Shown here: one piece after another, positions 8,701 to 15,991 of the stretch | How positions within the stretch are numbered: the stretch's first letter is position 1 | Layout of the letters: every line of letters starts with the position of its first letter | NCBI GenBank assembly: GCA_033765345.1 | Contig: JANRIC010000112.1 | Coordinates: 1-25,852, forward strand | Direction: 5' to 3' | DNA length: 25,852 nt | Source: JANRIC01 sp033765345 | GTDB lineage: Bacteria > Bacteroidota > Bacteroidia > Cytophagales > Microscillaceae | Program-made: the position numbers and the translations under genes | The notes under the pieces: generated by a model | What the model was told of the DNA's origin: nothing | Seen by the model: the letters and a program-made list of their open reading frames with translations, nothing else | Database searches by the model: none

Positions 8701-9535
8701 CTCAGGAGATCAATTTGATGAAAGAAAACCCTACATCCTTGTAGTAGATGACAACTCAGTGAATCGCAAAGTAGCTGGCGAAATTCTTCAGAAAGCAGGC
8801 TGCGAAGTAGAACTCGCCACCAGCGGAGAAGATAGCATCCTTAAAATCAGCCAAAAAATAAACGGAGAAAAAATGTATGACCTCATCTTTATGGATATAC
8901 AAATGCCCGATATGGACGGCGTAGAGGCAACCCAGCGCATCAAATCGCTCCGAATACCTGCTTTGCCTCCTATCGTGGCCATGACAGCCTACTCCATGAA
9001 AGAAGATCGTGAAAAATTTCTGGCCAAAGGACTCGACGACTACATCCCTAAACCCATCAAAGCACAAATATTAATTAATAAAGTTAAAGAGTTGGTTTTT
9101 AAAGCACAATTAAAGGAACAAAATAAGGCGGTCTATTTTAATGCAGTAGCTCAGATTGAAACGAAAAATGACTTGCAAAAAACAGAAAAAAACATCCCGC
9201 AGGTAATTAATCAGCATACCATCGCTCAACTCAAAAAATATGGGGGCTCCGAACTAGTCTTGCAATCCTTGGATGAATTCCTGAATGACACAGAAACCCT
9301 TCTCAAAAAAAGTGAGCGGGCTTTACAAAAGCAAAACTGGAAAGAGATGAAAAATCACCTCCATACCCTCAAAGGAAATGCCGGTACACTGGGCGTAGAT
9401 GCCGTAGCACAATGGGCTACACAAATTGAACAAAACCTAAAAAGCGAAATTATAGAAAATATCGCCTCAGACTTTATAATTCTTAAGAAAAATTTTCAAG
9501 AGTTCAAAGATTATTACAAATTACAGGTTCATTAA
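5768..9535 (+). CDS. Hybrid sensor histidine kinase (PAS4-GAF-HK-REC-Hpt)
   Basis: This 1255-residue cytosolic sensor has no membrane segments. Domain order: short coiled coil (1-45), PAS (about 55-170), PAS (180-295), GAF (300-455), PAS (470-588), PAS (599-714), coiled linker, HisKA (about 737-798; MSHEIRTPMNGVIG, phospho-His 744), HATPase (844-961; N box SNAIKFTGNG, G boxes DTGIGI and GTGLGLAIS), REC (986-1104; FMDIQMP, phospho-Asp 1043, and KP of IPKPI), and Hpt (1148-1244; HTLKGNAGTLG, His 1199). All four phosphorelay stations are intact, so the His-Asp-His relay can run inside one chain and then pass to a separate receiver. I chose ATG 5768, preceded by AGAAAGGAAA at SD distance; a GTG at 5750 is in frame but lies in the inverted repeat. 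The stand-alone receiver gene begins 12 bp downstream and is the obvious partner. The signal is unknown. Confidence 0.95.
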   Translation: MRDLAINKDYLELLHENKQLLDKIQLLENKVKSLEYTLYNKYQDQDNPAQSEMRFREALGGVNLFGIAVERDGTISFCNEYCFRMTGWSKEELIGKNYFEVLVPHEDQESRRQEYAQALERQGYWNNSARSILTKSGEIRYINFTSVIINTFKGEIRGLTKIGEDVTEHRNVSLALKRSHEALQDLFDNSNDLIFICSTRGKFLFVNKSFKTRLGYDNDELQNLNIQDIILKKSKIAAYRNVLKIIKGEPIHKFKTILLSKKGKPIHLEGNINFRYEEGQPTALRGILYDITDKIRAEKAQTLYYSIGNLTAKSINLNQLYQTIHHELGKVIEVRNFYIKLYSDDKKEILFPYYVDEARDVNTKITKRKAGKGLTDYVMQRQRALFLYEDEIAELLQRDEIRLFGPLPKVWIGVPLKFENEVIGLISVKCYRSRNTYTTSDLELLDFISGQIALAIQRKKSEEKLRNQSAKLKAIFESSSHMMWTINRQNQLTSYNNNYLKSIEKQYGIQPRTNGSLLNLKLELEKSDLYEFWQEKYDNAFNGEMQHFELKDRLSDGRHRWREVYLNPILLGDGHIEEVSAIAHDITEKKLSEIALIESERKFRSIFESFQDVYYHANLDGIITLISPSVQEVLGYQPEEIIGRNIAHYLVSPQGKISVFIKRLLREKKIKNFESALKTKTGVFIQSIANIRVVYDERNQAMGIEGVLRDITELKKATEEVLRAKELAEKSLKVKESFLANMSHEIRTPMNGVIGMIDLMIDTPLNKEQYSYMGTIKKSSETLLNILNDILDLSKIEAGKMVLHQRSMNLRKTIEKVYTLFMQQASSKKNKLSYQIDPDIPPYLIADETRILQITSNLTSNAIKFTGNGAIKLRTRLESLTGTQCRIRIEVEDTGIGIDPENVKLLFNSFSQVDNSSSKSFSGTGLGLAISKELSRMMGGEIGVNSELGRGSIFWFTFLAQITDVPPQENDEDTMDFVSGDQFDERKPYILVVDDNSVNRKVAGEILQKAGCEVELATSGEDSILKISQKINGEKMYDLIFMDIQMPDMDGVEATQRIKSLRIPALPPIVAMTAYSMKEDREKFLAKGLDDYIPKPIKAQILINKVKELVFKAQLKEQNKAVYFNAVAQIETKNDLQKTEKNIPQVINQHTIAQLKKYGGSELVLQSLDEFLNDTETLLKKSERALQKQNWKEMKNHLHTLKGNAGTLGVDAVAQWATQIEQNLKSEIIENIASDFIILKKNFQEFKDYYKLQVH

Positions 9536-9547
9536 ACAAGCACGATT

Positions 9548-9922
9548 ATGGATAAAAAACGAATCCTCATTGCTGAAGACAGTTCGGTCATTCAGAACAT
9601 CTCCCGCAAGGTTCTTGAGTTTCAAAATTTTGATATAGACTCTGCCAAAGATGGGAAAGAAGTCTTAAAAATGCTCGAGAAAACACACTACGATGCCATT
9701 CTGATGGATATCAACATGCCCAAAATGGATGGCATGGAATGTGCCCGACAAATCAGAGCACTTGCCGATGAAGTTAAATCTCAAATCCCCATCATTGCCA
9801 TTACCGGAAATGCCAAAAATTATTCTATGGAAGATTTTCAAAAAGCAGGAATTAATGATTATTTACCCAAACCCATTAATTTTGATAGTCTCATTGATAT
9901 TCTGAAAAAAGTAACTGAATAA
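9548..9922 (+). CDS. Stand-alone CheY-like response regulator receiver
   Basis: This is a single REC domain of 124 residues with no output domain. Conserved positions are complete: acidic pocket E10-D11, phospho-acceptor D54 in LMDINMP, switch T86 in AITGN and K108 in LPKPI. It starts 12 bp after the hybrid kinase stop, so it is almost certainly co-transcribed. Through the kinase's Hpt domain (His 1199) it is the likely terminal phosphate acceptor of the relay. With no DNA-binding part it would act by protein contact or as a phosphate sink. A hairpin directly after the stop probably ends the two-gene transcript. Confidence 0.93.
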   Translation: MDKKRILIAEDSSVIQNISRKVLEFQNFDIDSAKDGKEVLKMLEKTHYDAILMDINMPKMDGMECARQIRALADEVKSQIPIIAITGNAKNYSMEDFQKAGINDYLPKPINFDSLIDILKKVTE

Positions 9923-9945
9923 AGCCTGATATTCCAGGCTTTATT
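9918..9945 (+). terminator. Hairpin terminator after receiver gene
   Basis: An 11-bp stem, AATAAAGCCTG (9918-9928) with CAGGCTTTATT (9935-9945), closes on a 6-nt loop. It begins within the receiver stop codon, and the 3' side is T-rich (TTTATTTG) but not a perfect U-run. It may attenuate rather than fully stop transcription into the next gene, whose ATG lies 12 bp on. Confidence 0.6.
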
Positions 9946-9956
9946 TGCCGTCAAGT

Positions 9957-10232
9957 ATGAAAATTAAGTATACACTAAAATATCTCGGTCTGCTGGAAAA
10001 TATCTTCTCTCAAAGTGGATATACCCTCCGTTATGAAAAGGGAAATTTTAAGTCGGGCTACTGCATTCTTAATACCCAAAAAATAGTAGTAGTCAACAAA
10101 TATTATACTACCGAAGGTAAAATAAATTGCCTAATTGATATCATCAGAACAATCAACTGGGAATTTACCAACCTGGATGAAAAAGAACAGAAATTATATC
10201 TGGAAATTTTACAATCTGATCCCAAAGCCTAA
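9957..10232 (+). CDS. Small conserved Bacteroidota protein, unknown function
   Basis: The 91-residue soluble protein starts MKIKYTLKYLGLLENIFSQS and contains the core GYTLRYEKGNFKSGYCIL followed by KIVVVNKYYTTEGKINCLID. Short proteins with this RYEKGNF-GYC core and NK(F/Y)xxxExRINxLxDI pattern are familiar to me from other Bacteroidota genomes, but no function is known to me. There is no signal peptide or membrane segment. ATG 9957 is chosen over an in-frame TTG at 9945, which falls in the terminator stem. It lies 71 bp before a metallo-beta-lactamase-fold gene in the same direction, a possible pair. A 6-bp stem (ACACCG 10234-10239 / CGGTGT 10245-10250) follows the stop but lacks a T-run. Confidence 0.72.
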   Translation: MKIKYTLKYLGLLENIFSQSGYTLRYEKGNFKSGYCILNTQKIVVVNKYYTTEGKINCLIDIIRTINWEFTNLDEKEQKLYLEILQSDPKA

Positions 10233-10303
10233 AACACCGGACGACGGTGTGCCATTTCAAGTTTAAGCACGGGAATCAACCTTTTTGTACAAGACTAAAA
10301 ACT

Positions 10304-11071
10304 ATGAAAGTTACTGTATTAGGAAGTGGAACTTCCCAAGGTGTACCTGTAATCGCCTGTGACTGTGAAGTCTGCCTTTCGGTTGATTTTAGAGACCAGC
10401 GACTGCGCCCCTCGATTCACATTGAGGTAGACGGACTGAGCCTAATCATTGATACTGGACCAGACTTCCGCCAGCAAATGCTTAAGCACAACATTCGTCA
10501 AGTAGATGCCGTCATTTTTACGCACCAGCACAAAGATCATACAGCAGGTATGGATGATCTACGTGCTTATAATTTCAGACAAAAGGAAGATATCCCGCTT
10601 TATGCAAGGCAAAGTGTAATGAATCAGCTCAAACAAGAGTTTTCTTATGTCTTTGTGGACAAATCTCTTAAATACCCAGGTGTTTTGTCGGTTCAGGAAT
10701 TTTTTATCGAGAATAAACCCTTTAAAATTAAGGATACCGAAATTGTTCCTATTGAAGTGATGCACCTCAATCTGCCTGTATTTGGTTTTAGGATTCAAGA
10801 CTTTACCTATGTGACCGACGTAAGCCGTATACCTGATACCGAACTAGAGAAAATGAAAGGAACCCGCTTTTTAATCCTAGATGCCTTGCAAAAAGAAGGG
10901 CATCTCTCACACCTTACCCTCGAGCAAGCTGTCGAGATTTCTCTCAAACTGCAACCTGAAAAGGCTTATTTTACACATATAAGCCACCGAATGGGGCTGC
11001 ACGCCGAAGTAGAACAAGAACTCCCCGATAATATTCACCTGGCTTACGATGGATTGGTGCTCGAGTGGTAG
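10304..11071 (+). CDS. PhnP-like metallo-beta-lactamase-fold hydrolase
   Basis: This 255-residue cytosolic metal-dependent hydrolase opens MKVTVLGSGTSQGVPVIACDC and carries the MBL signature HxHxDH as HQHKDH (H74, H76, D78, H79). Further ligands are probably in the YVTDVS segment and in FTHISHR near the C-terminus. Cysteines at 19, 21 and 24 match the N-terminal structural-zinc region of PhnP-type phosphoribosyl cyclic phosphodiesterases, though most bacterial homologues have no assigned substrate and phosphonate genes are absent here. The start at ATG 10304 puts the beta-strand VTVLGSGTSQG at the N-terminus as in the family; an in-frame GTG at 10247 would add 19 unrelated residues. It converges with the DUF4286-type gene with only 9 bp between stops and no visible terminator. 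Confidence 0.9.
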   Translation: MKVTVLGSGTSQGVPVIACDCEVCLSVDFRDQRLRPSIHIEVDGLSLIIDTGPDFRQQMLKHNIRQVDAVIFTHQHKDHTAGMDDLRAYNFRQKEDIPLYARQSVMNQLKQEFSYVFVDKSLKYPGVLSVQEFFIENKPFKIKDTEIVPIEVMHLNLPVFGFRIQDFTYVTDVSRIPDTELEKMKGTRFLILDALQKEGHLSHLTLEQAVEISLKLQPEKAYFTHISHRMGLHAEVEQELPDNIHLAYDGLVLEW

Positions 11072-11080
11072 TTCTGAGAT

Positions 11081-11374
11081 TTACAACCAAGTATAAACCT
11101 GCCTACTCGCCTCAAATAACCCTCCATAACTTTCCTGGGTGTGCGCTCTGAGCTTAGTCGCAAATTCCTGGATATATTTTTCATAATCTCCTTGACTATC
11201 AAAGTGATAGTGAAATAGATACACCTGATCTGCCCCTTCTTGGGGCTTCAGGATTTGGAAAGATCGCACCAAACCCGTTGCAATTACTTGGGGTACGTGC
11301 TCGGTTTTCATCCAGTGCAACCAGGCGGATTCTACACTGGGGTCGATTTTGATTCGGACTTCGTAAGTGATCAT
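11081..11374 (-). CDS. DUF4286-type small protein
   Basis: This 97-residue cytosolic protein has the pattern MITYEVRIKIDPSVESAWLH followed by WMKTEHVPQVIATG and a YLFHYHFDSQGDYEKYIQEF segment. That matches the DUF4286 group: a ferredoxin-like alpha-beta fold protein common in Bacteroidota, with a WxxWMxxxHxPxVxxTG core. The biochemical role is unknown. It is transcribed alone on the minus strand, tail-to-tail with the MBL-fold gene. The ATG at 11374 is the only reasonable start. Confidence 0.8.
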   Translation of the reverse strand: MITYEVRIKIDPSVESAWLHWMKTEHVPQVIATGLVRSFQILKPQEGADQVYLFHYHFDSQGDYEKYIQEFATKLRAHTQESYGGLFEASRQVYTWL

Positions 11375-11536
11375 AGATCAATATTTGAAGAAATATTAAC
11401 AAAAAAAAGAAAAACGCTTGAAAAAAATCAAAAAAAATATTTGTAAAGACTCCTATTTTTCAAAAACAATTCATAAGTTTAGTTTATTATAAATGGACTG
11501 AAATGTAGAAAATATCTGTTCAAACAAAATAAAATT

Positions 11537-11923
11537 ATGAAAAGTAAAATAATCAGCCTTCTTTTTGGATTATCTTTTTTGACAATTTCTTTGGGGCTTT
11601 TTTCCTGTGAGGAAGAATTCGGCCCTGCAAGTATTCGTATAGAAAATAACAGCGAATACGACTTTGAGAAAGTGGTGGTTCGATCAGGTGACAATGAAGC
11701 TTCTTATGGAACTATCAAAAGCGGCCAATTTTCGGGATATAGGGCTTTCCCAAAAGCTTATCGGTATGCCTATGTAGAGCTTTCTATCAATAAAACCAAG
11801 TTTGTGATACAGCCGATTGATTATGTAGGAGCTAATCCTCTGAAAGTAGGAGAATATACATACAGAATTTCGGTACTAGATATGAATACCAAAACCCTAA
11901 AGCTGGATTTTATCGAGAATTAG
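11537..11923 (+). CDS. Small lipoprotein, unknown function
   Basis: This 128-residue exported protein starts MKSKIISLLFGLSFLTISLG and has a lipobox ending LFSC at residue 24, followed by CEEEFGP, so it should be lipidated and membrane-anchored. The mature part contains IRIENNSEYDFEKVVV and GQFSGYRAFPKAYRYAYVEL, a beta-rich pattern I associate with small Bacteroidota lipoproteins; no enzyme motif is present. It is flanked by a minus-strand gene upstream and an aldo/keto reductase downstream, with a hairpin between, so it is probably monocistronic. Confidence 0.78.
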   Translation: MKSKIISLLFGLSFLTISLGLFSCEEEFGPASIRIENNSEYDFEKVVVRSGDNEASYGTIKSGQFSGYRAFPKAYRYAYVELSINKTKFVIQPIDYVGANPLKVGEYTYRISVLDMNTKTLKLDFIEN

Positions 11924-11950
11924 ATCAAATTCTAAAAATATTTCCTAAAT

Positions 11951-11978
11951 TTGAGAAAATCTCATTTTCTCAATTTTT
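11951..11978 (+). terminator. Hairpin with T-run abutting the next start codon
   Basis: TTGAGAAAAT (11951-11960) pairs with ATTTTCTCAA (11964-11973) around a 3-nt loop, followed by TTTTT (11974-11978) and then the ATG of the aldo/keto reductase at 11979. It has the layout of an intrinsic terminator for the lipoprotein gene, 27 bp after its stop. TAAATTTG (11946-11953), a perfect TAnnTTTG -7 element, overlaps its left edge. If that element is used, the reductase leader would itself form most of this hairpin. Confidence 0.6.
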
Positions 11979-12965
11979 ATGAATTACCGAATTCTTGGCA
12001 ATACAGGTTTTAATATCTCCGAAATCTCTCTAGGCACTTGGCAGGTAGGAGGGAAGTGGGGCAGTACTTTTGATCATCAGCTTGCCGACCGAATCCTACA
12101 CACAGCCATAGATCAAGGAGTCAACTTTATCGATACAGCGGATGTATACAGTGGCGGTGAAAGCGAAAAAGCCGTTGGGCGTTTGCTAAAATCCCGCTCC
12201 GAACGAATTTTTGTAGCTACCAAATGCGGCAGACAAATTAACCCTCATGTCCAGGAAGCTTATACTCCCCAGGTGCTTCGCAATTATGTAGAAGCCAGCC
12301 TAAAAAATATGGGTTTGGAGTGCCTTGATCTGATTCAGTTGCATTGCCCGCCTACGCAGGTCTACTACCGCCCTGAGATATTCGGTTTGTTTGAAGATTT
12401 ACAAAAAGAAGGGAAAATTCTGTATTTGGGCCTAAGCGTAGAGAAGGTAGAGGAAGCCCTGAAAGCCATTGAGTTTCCGAATGTAGCCACTGTACAGATT
12501 ATTTTTAATATCTTTCGTCAGCGACCTTCTGAGTTGTTTTTTGATATAGCGCAGGAAAAAAACGTAGGTATTATTGTGCGTGTGCCATTGGCCAGTGGTC
12601 TTCTTACGGGAAAATACACCGCTCAAACCAGTTTTGAACCTGGTGATCATCGCTTTTTTAATCGGGAAGGACAGGCTTTTGATAAAGGAGAAACTTTTTC
12701 AGGCATAGATTATGAAACCGGGCTCAAAGCCGTCGAGAAACTCAAGGTACTTTTTCCACAATATGACAACCTAGCACCCCTAGCCTTGAAATGGATTTTA
12801 GAATTTCCTCAGATTAGTTGTATCATCCCAGGAGCTTCCAGACCCGATCAGGTACTTGCTAACTTGGAGGCTTTGAAAGTACCTGATTTGAGTCCCGAAG
12901 AGATCAAGGAAATCCGAAATATTTATGAATCTGATATCAAAGCCTTCGTACACCAGCTTTGGTGA
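11979..12965 (+). CDS. Aldo/keto reductase
   Basis: This 328-residue NADPH-dependent oxidoreductase has the (beta/alpha)8 fold. The catalytic tetrad is complete: D52 (GVNFIDTADVY), Y57, K82 (ATKCG) and H122 (DLIQLHCPP). The cofactor-binding end is visible as PLASGLLTGKY and IIPGASRPDQV. It resembles the YajO/Tas-like and general-stress AKR groups; the substrate cannot be predicted. The ATG sits directly after a hairpin and T-run, leaving no room for a normal ribosome-binding site. Its TGA stop is immediately followed, with no spacer, by the complement of the next gene's stop, so the two genes converge base-to-base. Confidence 0.94.
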   Translation: MNYRILGNTGFNISEISLGTWQVGGKWGSTFDHQLADRILHTAIDQGVNFIDTADVYSGGESEKAVGRLLKSRSERIFVATKCGRQINPHVQEAYTPQVLRNYVEASLKNMGLECLDLIQLHCPPTQVYYRPEIFGLFEDLQKEGKILYLGLSVEKVEEALKAIEFPNVATVQIIFNIFRQRPSELFFDIAQEKNVGIIVRVPLASGLLTGKYTAQTSFEPGDHRFFNREGQAFDKGETFSGIDYETGLKAVEKLKVLFPQYDNLAPLALKWILEFPQISCIIPGASRPDQVLANLEALKVPDLSPEEIKEIRNIYESDIKAFVHQLW

Positions 12966-13526
12966 TTAGTGTTTCAGCTCAAGATATCGTTCGTTTTCCC
13001 GAAAGGGTGTTTTAAATTTTATTTCAATACTCGGCGTGTCTTTTTTCCATAAAACCAAGTAAAGTTTTTCTTCTTCCAAGCGAAGGATTTCGCCGTTGGT
13101 CTCAATAGTGCCATCCACAAAATCATCAAAGAGAACCATTACCAGTCTGCCACCCTGGAATTTGGATTTTAGATGAGGTGGCATATCCTCTTCCAGCCCA
13201 GTGACTTCTCTTAACTCAAGCAACTCGATAAGCTTTTGTGAATCATCCGTCTCTAGTTTGAGAGACACTTTCCCTGTTTGAGCTTGTACTTGCCAGTCAG
13301 AAATTTTGACCCTTTGTAAGGCATCTTCCTGTGGTTTTTTGCCATACAACTTCAAAGAATCAGCTTCAGATAAAGTATATGCTTCATAAACTTTGGGTTT
13401 CTCCAGCATAAGCTCTCCCTGTCGGGTGATCAGGTTCATTTTCAAAGAGACTTGTTCAAAAGCAATCTCTTTTTCCAGACCTAAAAGAGATGATAAAATG
13501 AAGATCAAAGACGGAATAGGAATCAT
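12966..13526 (-). CDS. Hypothetical protein, possibly exported
   Basis: The 186-residue protein starts at ATG 13526 (MIPIPSLIFILSSLLGLEKE); a TTG two codons upstream is in frame but less likely. The short hydrophobic N-terminus could be a signal peptide, although the predicted cleavage region is poor. The rest is charged and beta-prone (KVSLKLETDDSQ, GGRLVMVLFDDFVDGTIETN, EKLYLVLWKKD), with no recognised motif. It lies 17 bp downstream of the VWA-domain gene in the same direction, so the two are probably one operon. A role connected with the VWA protein is an inference from position only. Confidence 0.65.
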   Translation of the reverse strand: MIPIPSLIFILSSLLGLEKEIAFEQVSLKMNLITRQGELMLEKPKVYEAYTLSEADSLKLYGKKPQEDALQRVKISDWQVQAQTGKVSLKLETDDSQKLIELLELREVTGLEEDMPPHLKSKFQGGRLVMVLFDDFVDGTIETNGEILRLEEEKLYLVLWKKDTPSIEIKFKTPFRENERYLELKH

Positions 13527-13543
13527 GTTCAATTTTTTATTTG

Positions 13544-14821
13544 TTATTTTTTCTTTCTTAATTTATAACTTTCACTTCTACTTGTTTTTTGTGCCATTAG
13601 ATAATCGGTAGAAGACATATACACCATTTGTTCGAGCTGTTGTTCATAATCCAGAATTTGCTGGTATTGTTTTTTGAGTTCTTCGCCCGGAACGATGATT
13701 TTGAAATAGGTATCCAGGTAGGTTTTGATCTGAGCAATGGTTTTTTTGGCGGCTTCCATATCGTGTTTGTCTGCGTGGCGGATAGCTTCCTCAAATAAAT
13801 CATTGGCTACAAAAAGGGCGGTTTGCTCTATCACTATTGGATTGACTCCTGCAGTATAGCTTTTTTCATCCGGACTGATTGGAATGCTCAGAGAAGCCTT
13901 TTCTTGTATTTTCTTGATATTGACTACATCATCGTACTCCAAATCAGCCTCAAAGTGAAGTCCTTCTTGGAGCGTACCCAATACCTCAAATTTGATCAAA
14001 ACAGCCTTTTTTTCTTCTGCAAATACATCATTGAAGTTGATGCTGATTTCGTGTTGACTTACAGTAAAGGGATAACCGTAGACCTTCTCACAGCGAACCT
14101 GTTTTGCAGGAAATTTGACTTTCAAATGGGTATTTTGAGCTACTACTGCCAGCAGCCCTTCCAATTCTTGGGCAAAAATCTGAGGAATCTGATCGGGTTT
14201 ATCAATAAAATAATAATTTGCACCTCCATATTCGGAAAGATTGGTCATCAGAATTTCATTAAAATCTGCTCCTACTCCAAAAGTAGATAATCCGATACTT
14301 TCTTCCCTGAATTTCTTCTGTGCAATTTGCTGTAACTGAGCCGGGTCTACGATGCCCACATTTGCCAGTCCATCAGAAAGGAGTAAAACCCGATTTACAA
14401 AAGCTTTTTGAAGGGTCAGAGCAACCTGATTGTAGCCCTCAAGCATTCCACCACTCAAATTGGTTGAGTTACGATCCTGAATCTTTTGCACCAAGCGGTG
14501 TAGCTCAGCTTTGTTGGTGACTTTGGCTGAGGCACTGAGTACTTCCACCAGGTCATCATATTGCAAAATAGAGAGAATATCTTCGGCACTCAGGTTATCA
14601 ATCACAAAATCTACAGCTTTTTTGACATAATTCAGTTTGTCACCAGCCATAGACCCACTTCGGTCAATCACCAAAGAAATGTTCAGTGGGATGCGTTTGT
14701 TATTTTTAGGAGCTGCCCCACCCTGGAGTACGATATACAAATAAAAATCCTTTTTGGGTGAATCTTTTAGGCAATAGGCATTTTCGGCTAGGCATTGAAA
14801 TTGGAGTGTATATTGAGACAT
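13544..14821 (-). CDS. VWA-domain protein
   Basis: This 425-residue protein has a von Willebrand factor A domain at about 45-220. The MIDAS metal site is intact: D53-x-S55-x-S57 in VIDRSGSM, T120 in STNLSGG and D150 in LLLSDG. An N-terminal strand segment precedes it, and a beta-rich region (about 235-320) plus a charged helical C-terminus (YKLRKKK) follow. It has no signal peptide or TM segment, so it is probably cytosolic, unlike BatA/BatB-type membrane VWA proteins. The layout resembles the widespread 'VWA domain-containing protein' group with a vault/inter-alpha-trypsin-like arrangement. It leads a two-gene minus-strand unit with the hypothetical gene 17 bp downstream. No AAA+ MoxR-type partner is next to it. 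Ligand unknown. Confidence 0.9.
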   Translation of the reverse strand: MSQYTLQFQCLAENAYCLKDSPKKDFYLYIVLQGGAAPKNNKRIPLNISLVIDRSGSMAGDKLNYVKKAVDFVIDNLSAEDILSILQYDDLVEVLSASAKVTNKAELHRLVQKIQDRNSTNLSGGMLEGYNQVALTLQKAFVNRVLLLSDGLANVGIVDPAQLQQIAQKKFREESIGLSTFGVGADFNEILMTNLSEYGGANYYFIDKPDQIPQIFAQELEGLLAVVAQNTHLKVKFPAKQVRCEKVYGYPFTVSQHEISINFNDVFAEEKKAVLIKFEVLGTLQEGLHFEADLEYDDVVNIKKIQEKASLSIPISPDEKSYTAGVNPIVIEQTALFVANDLFEEAIRHADKHDMEAAKKTIAQIKTYLDTYFKIIVPGEELKKQYQQILDYEQQLEQMVYMSSTDYLMAQKTSRSESYKLRKKK

Positions 14822-15274
14822 AGTAGGACGGTTTGGGTTTTAGAATGGTAAATCTTTGTTGTAAATACTCCGATGCGGGGCAGCTTGTTACTGAAAAACA
14901 GGAATTTTTTGTAAACATTTATTGATTGGATGGAAAATGTGTATTTCCAACTCAACTTGTGATACAGCAATAAAACTTTTGCTGAGGTTTATTATGAGAT
15001 ACGAGATTCAGGTGATTTACAATACAAGACCCCTTCGGGGCAATTTCTTAAGGATTGATAAAACCTTTTTTTGCACACCATTTTATTTTGAGTATACATA
15101 ATCATTACTCAAGTTAATTCTAATAAGTAGTTGCCTATAATTAGTTTGTGTGATTTTTTATAATTAATTGGTAATCAGATGATTGCATTTACTATGGACT
15201 ATCGACTAATTACTATGGACTACTTAAAAATAACTCTTTTGATAGGTCTCAAAATATCGAGAGCCCCCAGTTTC
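14822..15274. other. Gene-free stretch with REP-like repeat
   Basis: The stretch lies between the start of the VWA gene and the end of the next minus-strand gene. No credible open frame is visible. It contains a REP-like element (15012-15047) that recurs inverted at 19171-19207. A short direct repeat, ACTATGGACTA, occurs at 15191-15201 and 15212-15222. Confidence 0.6.
15012..15047 (+). repeat. Dispersed REP-like element, copy 1
   Basis: The element begins GTGATTTACAATACAAGACC and continues into CCCCTTCGGGG, a short GC hairpin, then CAATTT. The reverse complement of 19171-19207 matches it at about 33 of 36 positions, with differences clustered in the hairpin. Both copies lie outside genes. 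This is the behaviour of repetitive extragenic palindromes, which are often mobilised by RAYT/IS200-like transposases; none is encoded here. Confidence 0.7.
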
Positions 15275-15991
15275 TTAATTTCCAGAGGCTACATATTTGA
15301 CCAGCAGACGCTTGGCCACCGGGAGCAAAGTCTCCTGCAAAGGAAAACTCAGCTGTGAATATACCAAATAAGCCGCCGGATTAGGAAACTTCTGATATTT
15401 TCGAATCAAATCCAGTTTCATATTTTCAAAAGTTTTCCCAATAGATTTGAGTACCGTCTCCAGGAAAATCACGTGTATCGCCCTAAAAGTCTCGTGGGCA
15501 TTCTCAAAAACCGTCAGTTGGTATTGATAAATATACGTTTCTCGTACATTTTTCTCATCCAGAAATAAATACCCCTCCTCGAAACGCAAAGGACTAATCC
15601 CAATCGGGCTGATTTCCAAATGCTCCTCCACAAAATCAAACAAATCTTTGCCTTCCCGCAGCATCGTTTGAACCTGTGGCAGGGCAAAATGAAGAATTTC
15701 CTCAAGCTCTGACATGATATCGTCATCGGCTACTACTTTTTTATATTGTATCCGAAGCTTCTCAAAATCTGCCTTGCTGATCTTTTTGGGGAAATTTTCA
15801 TAAATTAGCTCCTTATTCTTTTTAAGTGTGAGTAGATTTTGATAATGGAAAACCAAGTCTGACAGATAAGGGTACAACCTGACACTGTCAAAATTTCCTT
15901 TTACCTCCTGCAAATACGCCAGCAAGATATACTTTTTGTACTCAAAATCAATTAAACCGCTTGTAAGCCAATCTTTATTCAGTTGTTTCAT
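15275..15991 (-). CDS. Conserved protein of unknown function
   Basis: The 238-residue soluble protein begins MKQLNKDWLTSGLIDFEYKK, using ATG 15991; an ATG four codons upstream (16003) is the alternative. The sequence is helical and charged, with YILLAYLQEVKGNF, LYPYLSDLVFHYQNLL and a C-terminal KYQKFPNPAAYLVYSQLSFP segment. I recognise the general pattern (NKxWLTxGLIDFEYKKYxLLAYL) from other Bacteroidota, where it has no assigned role. It has no signal peptide, membrane helix or catalytic motif. It is divergent from groES with a roughly 330-bp intergenic region and is apparently monocistronic. CAAATTTA at 16137-16144 reads as a TAAATTTG -7 element on its strand. Confidence 0.75.
   Translation of the reverse strand: MKQLNKDWLTSGLIDFEYKKYILLAYLQEVKGNFDSVRLYPYLSDLVFHYQNLLTLKKNKELIYENFPKKISKADFEKLRIQYKKVVADDDIMSELEEILHFALPQVQTMLREGKDLFDFVEEHLEISPIGISPLRFEEGYLFLDEKNVRETYIYQYQLTVFENAHETFRAIHVIFLETVLKSIGKTFENMKLDLIRKYQKFPNPAAYLVYSQLSFPLQETLLPVAKRLLVKYVASGN

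Noticed and set aside
15191..15222. Direct repeat ACTATGGACTA as an attachment site
   Set aside because: Copies are only 21 bp apart with nothing between them; simple local duplication, no mobile element.
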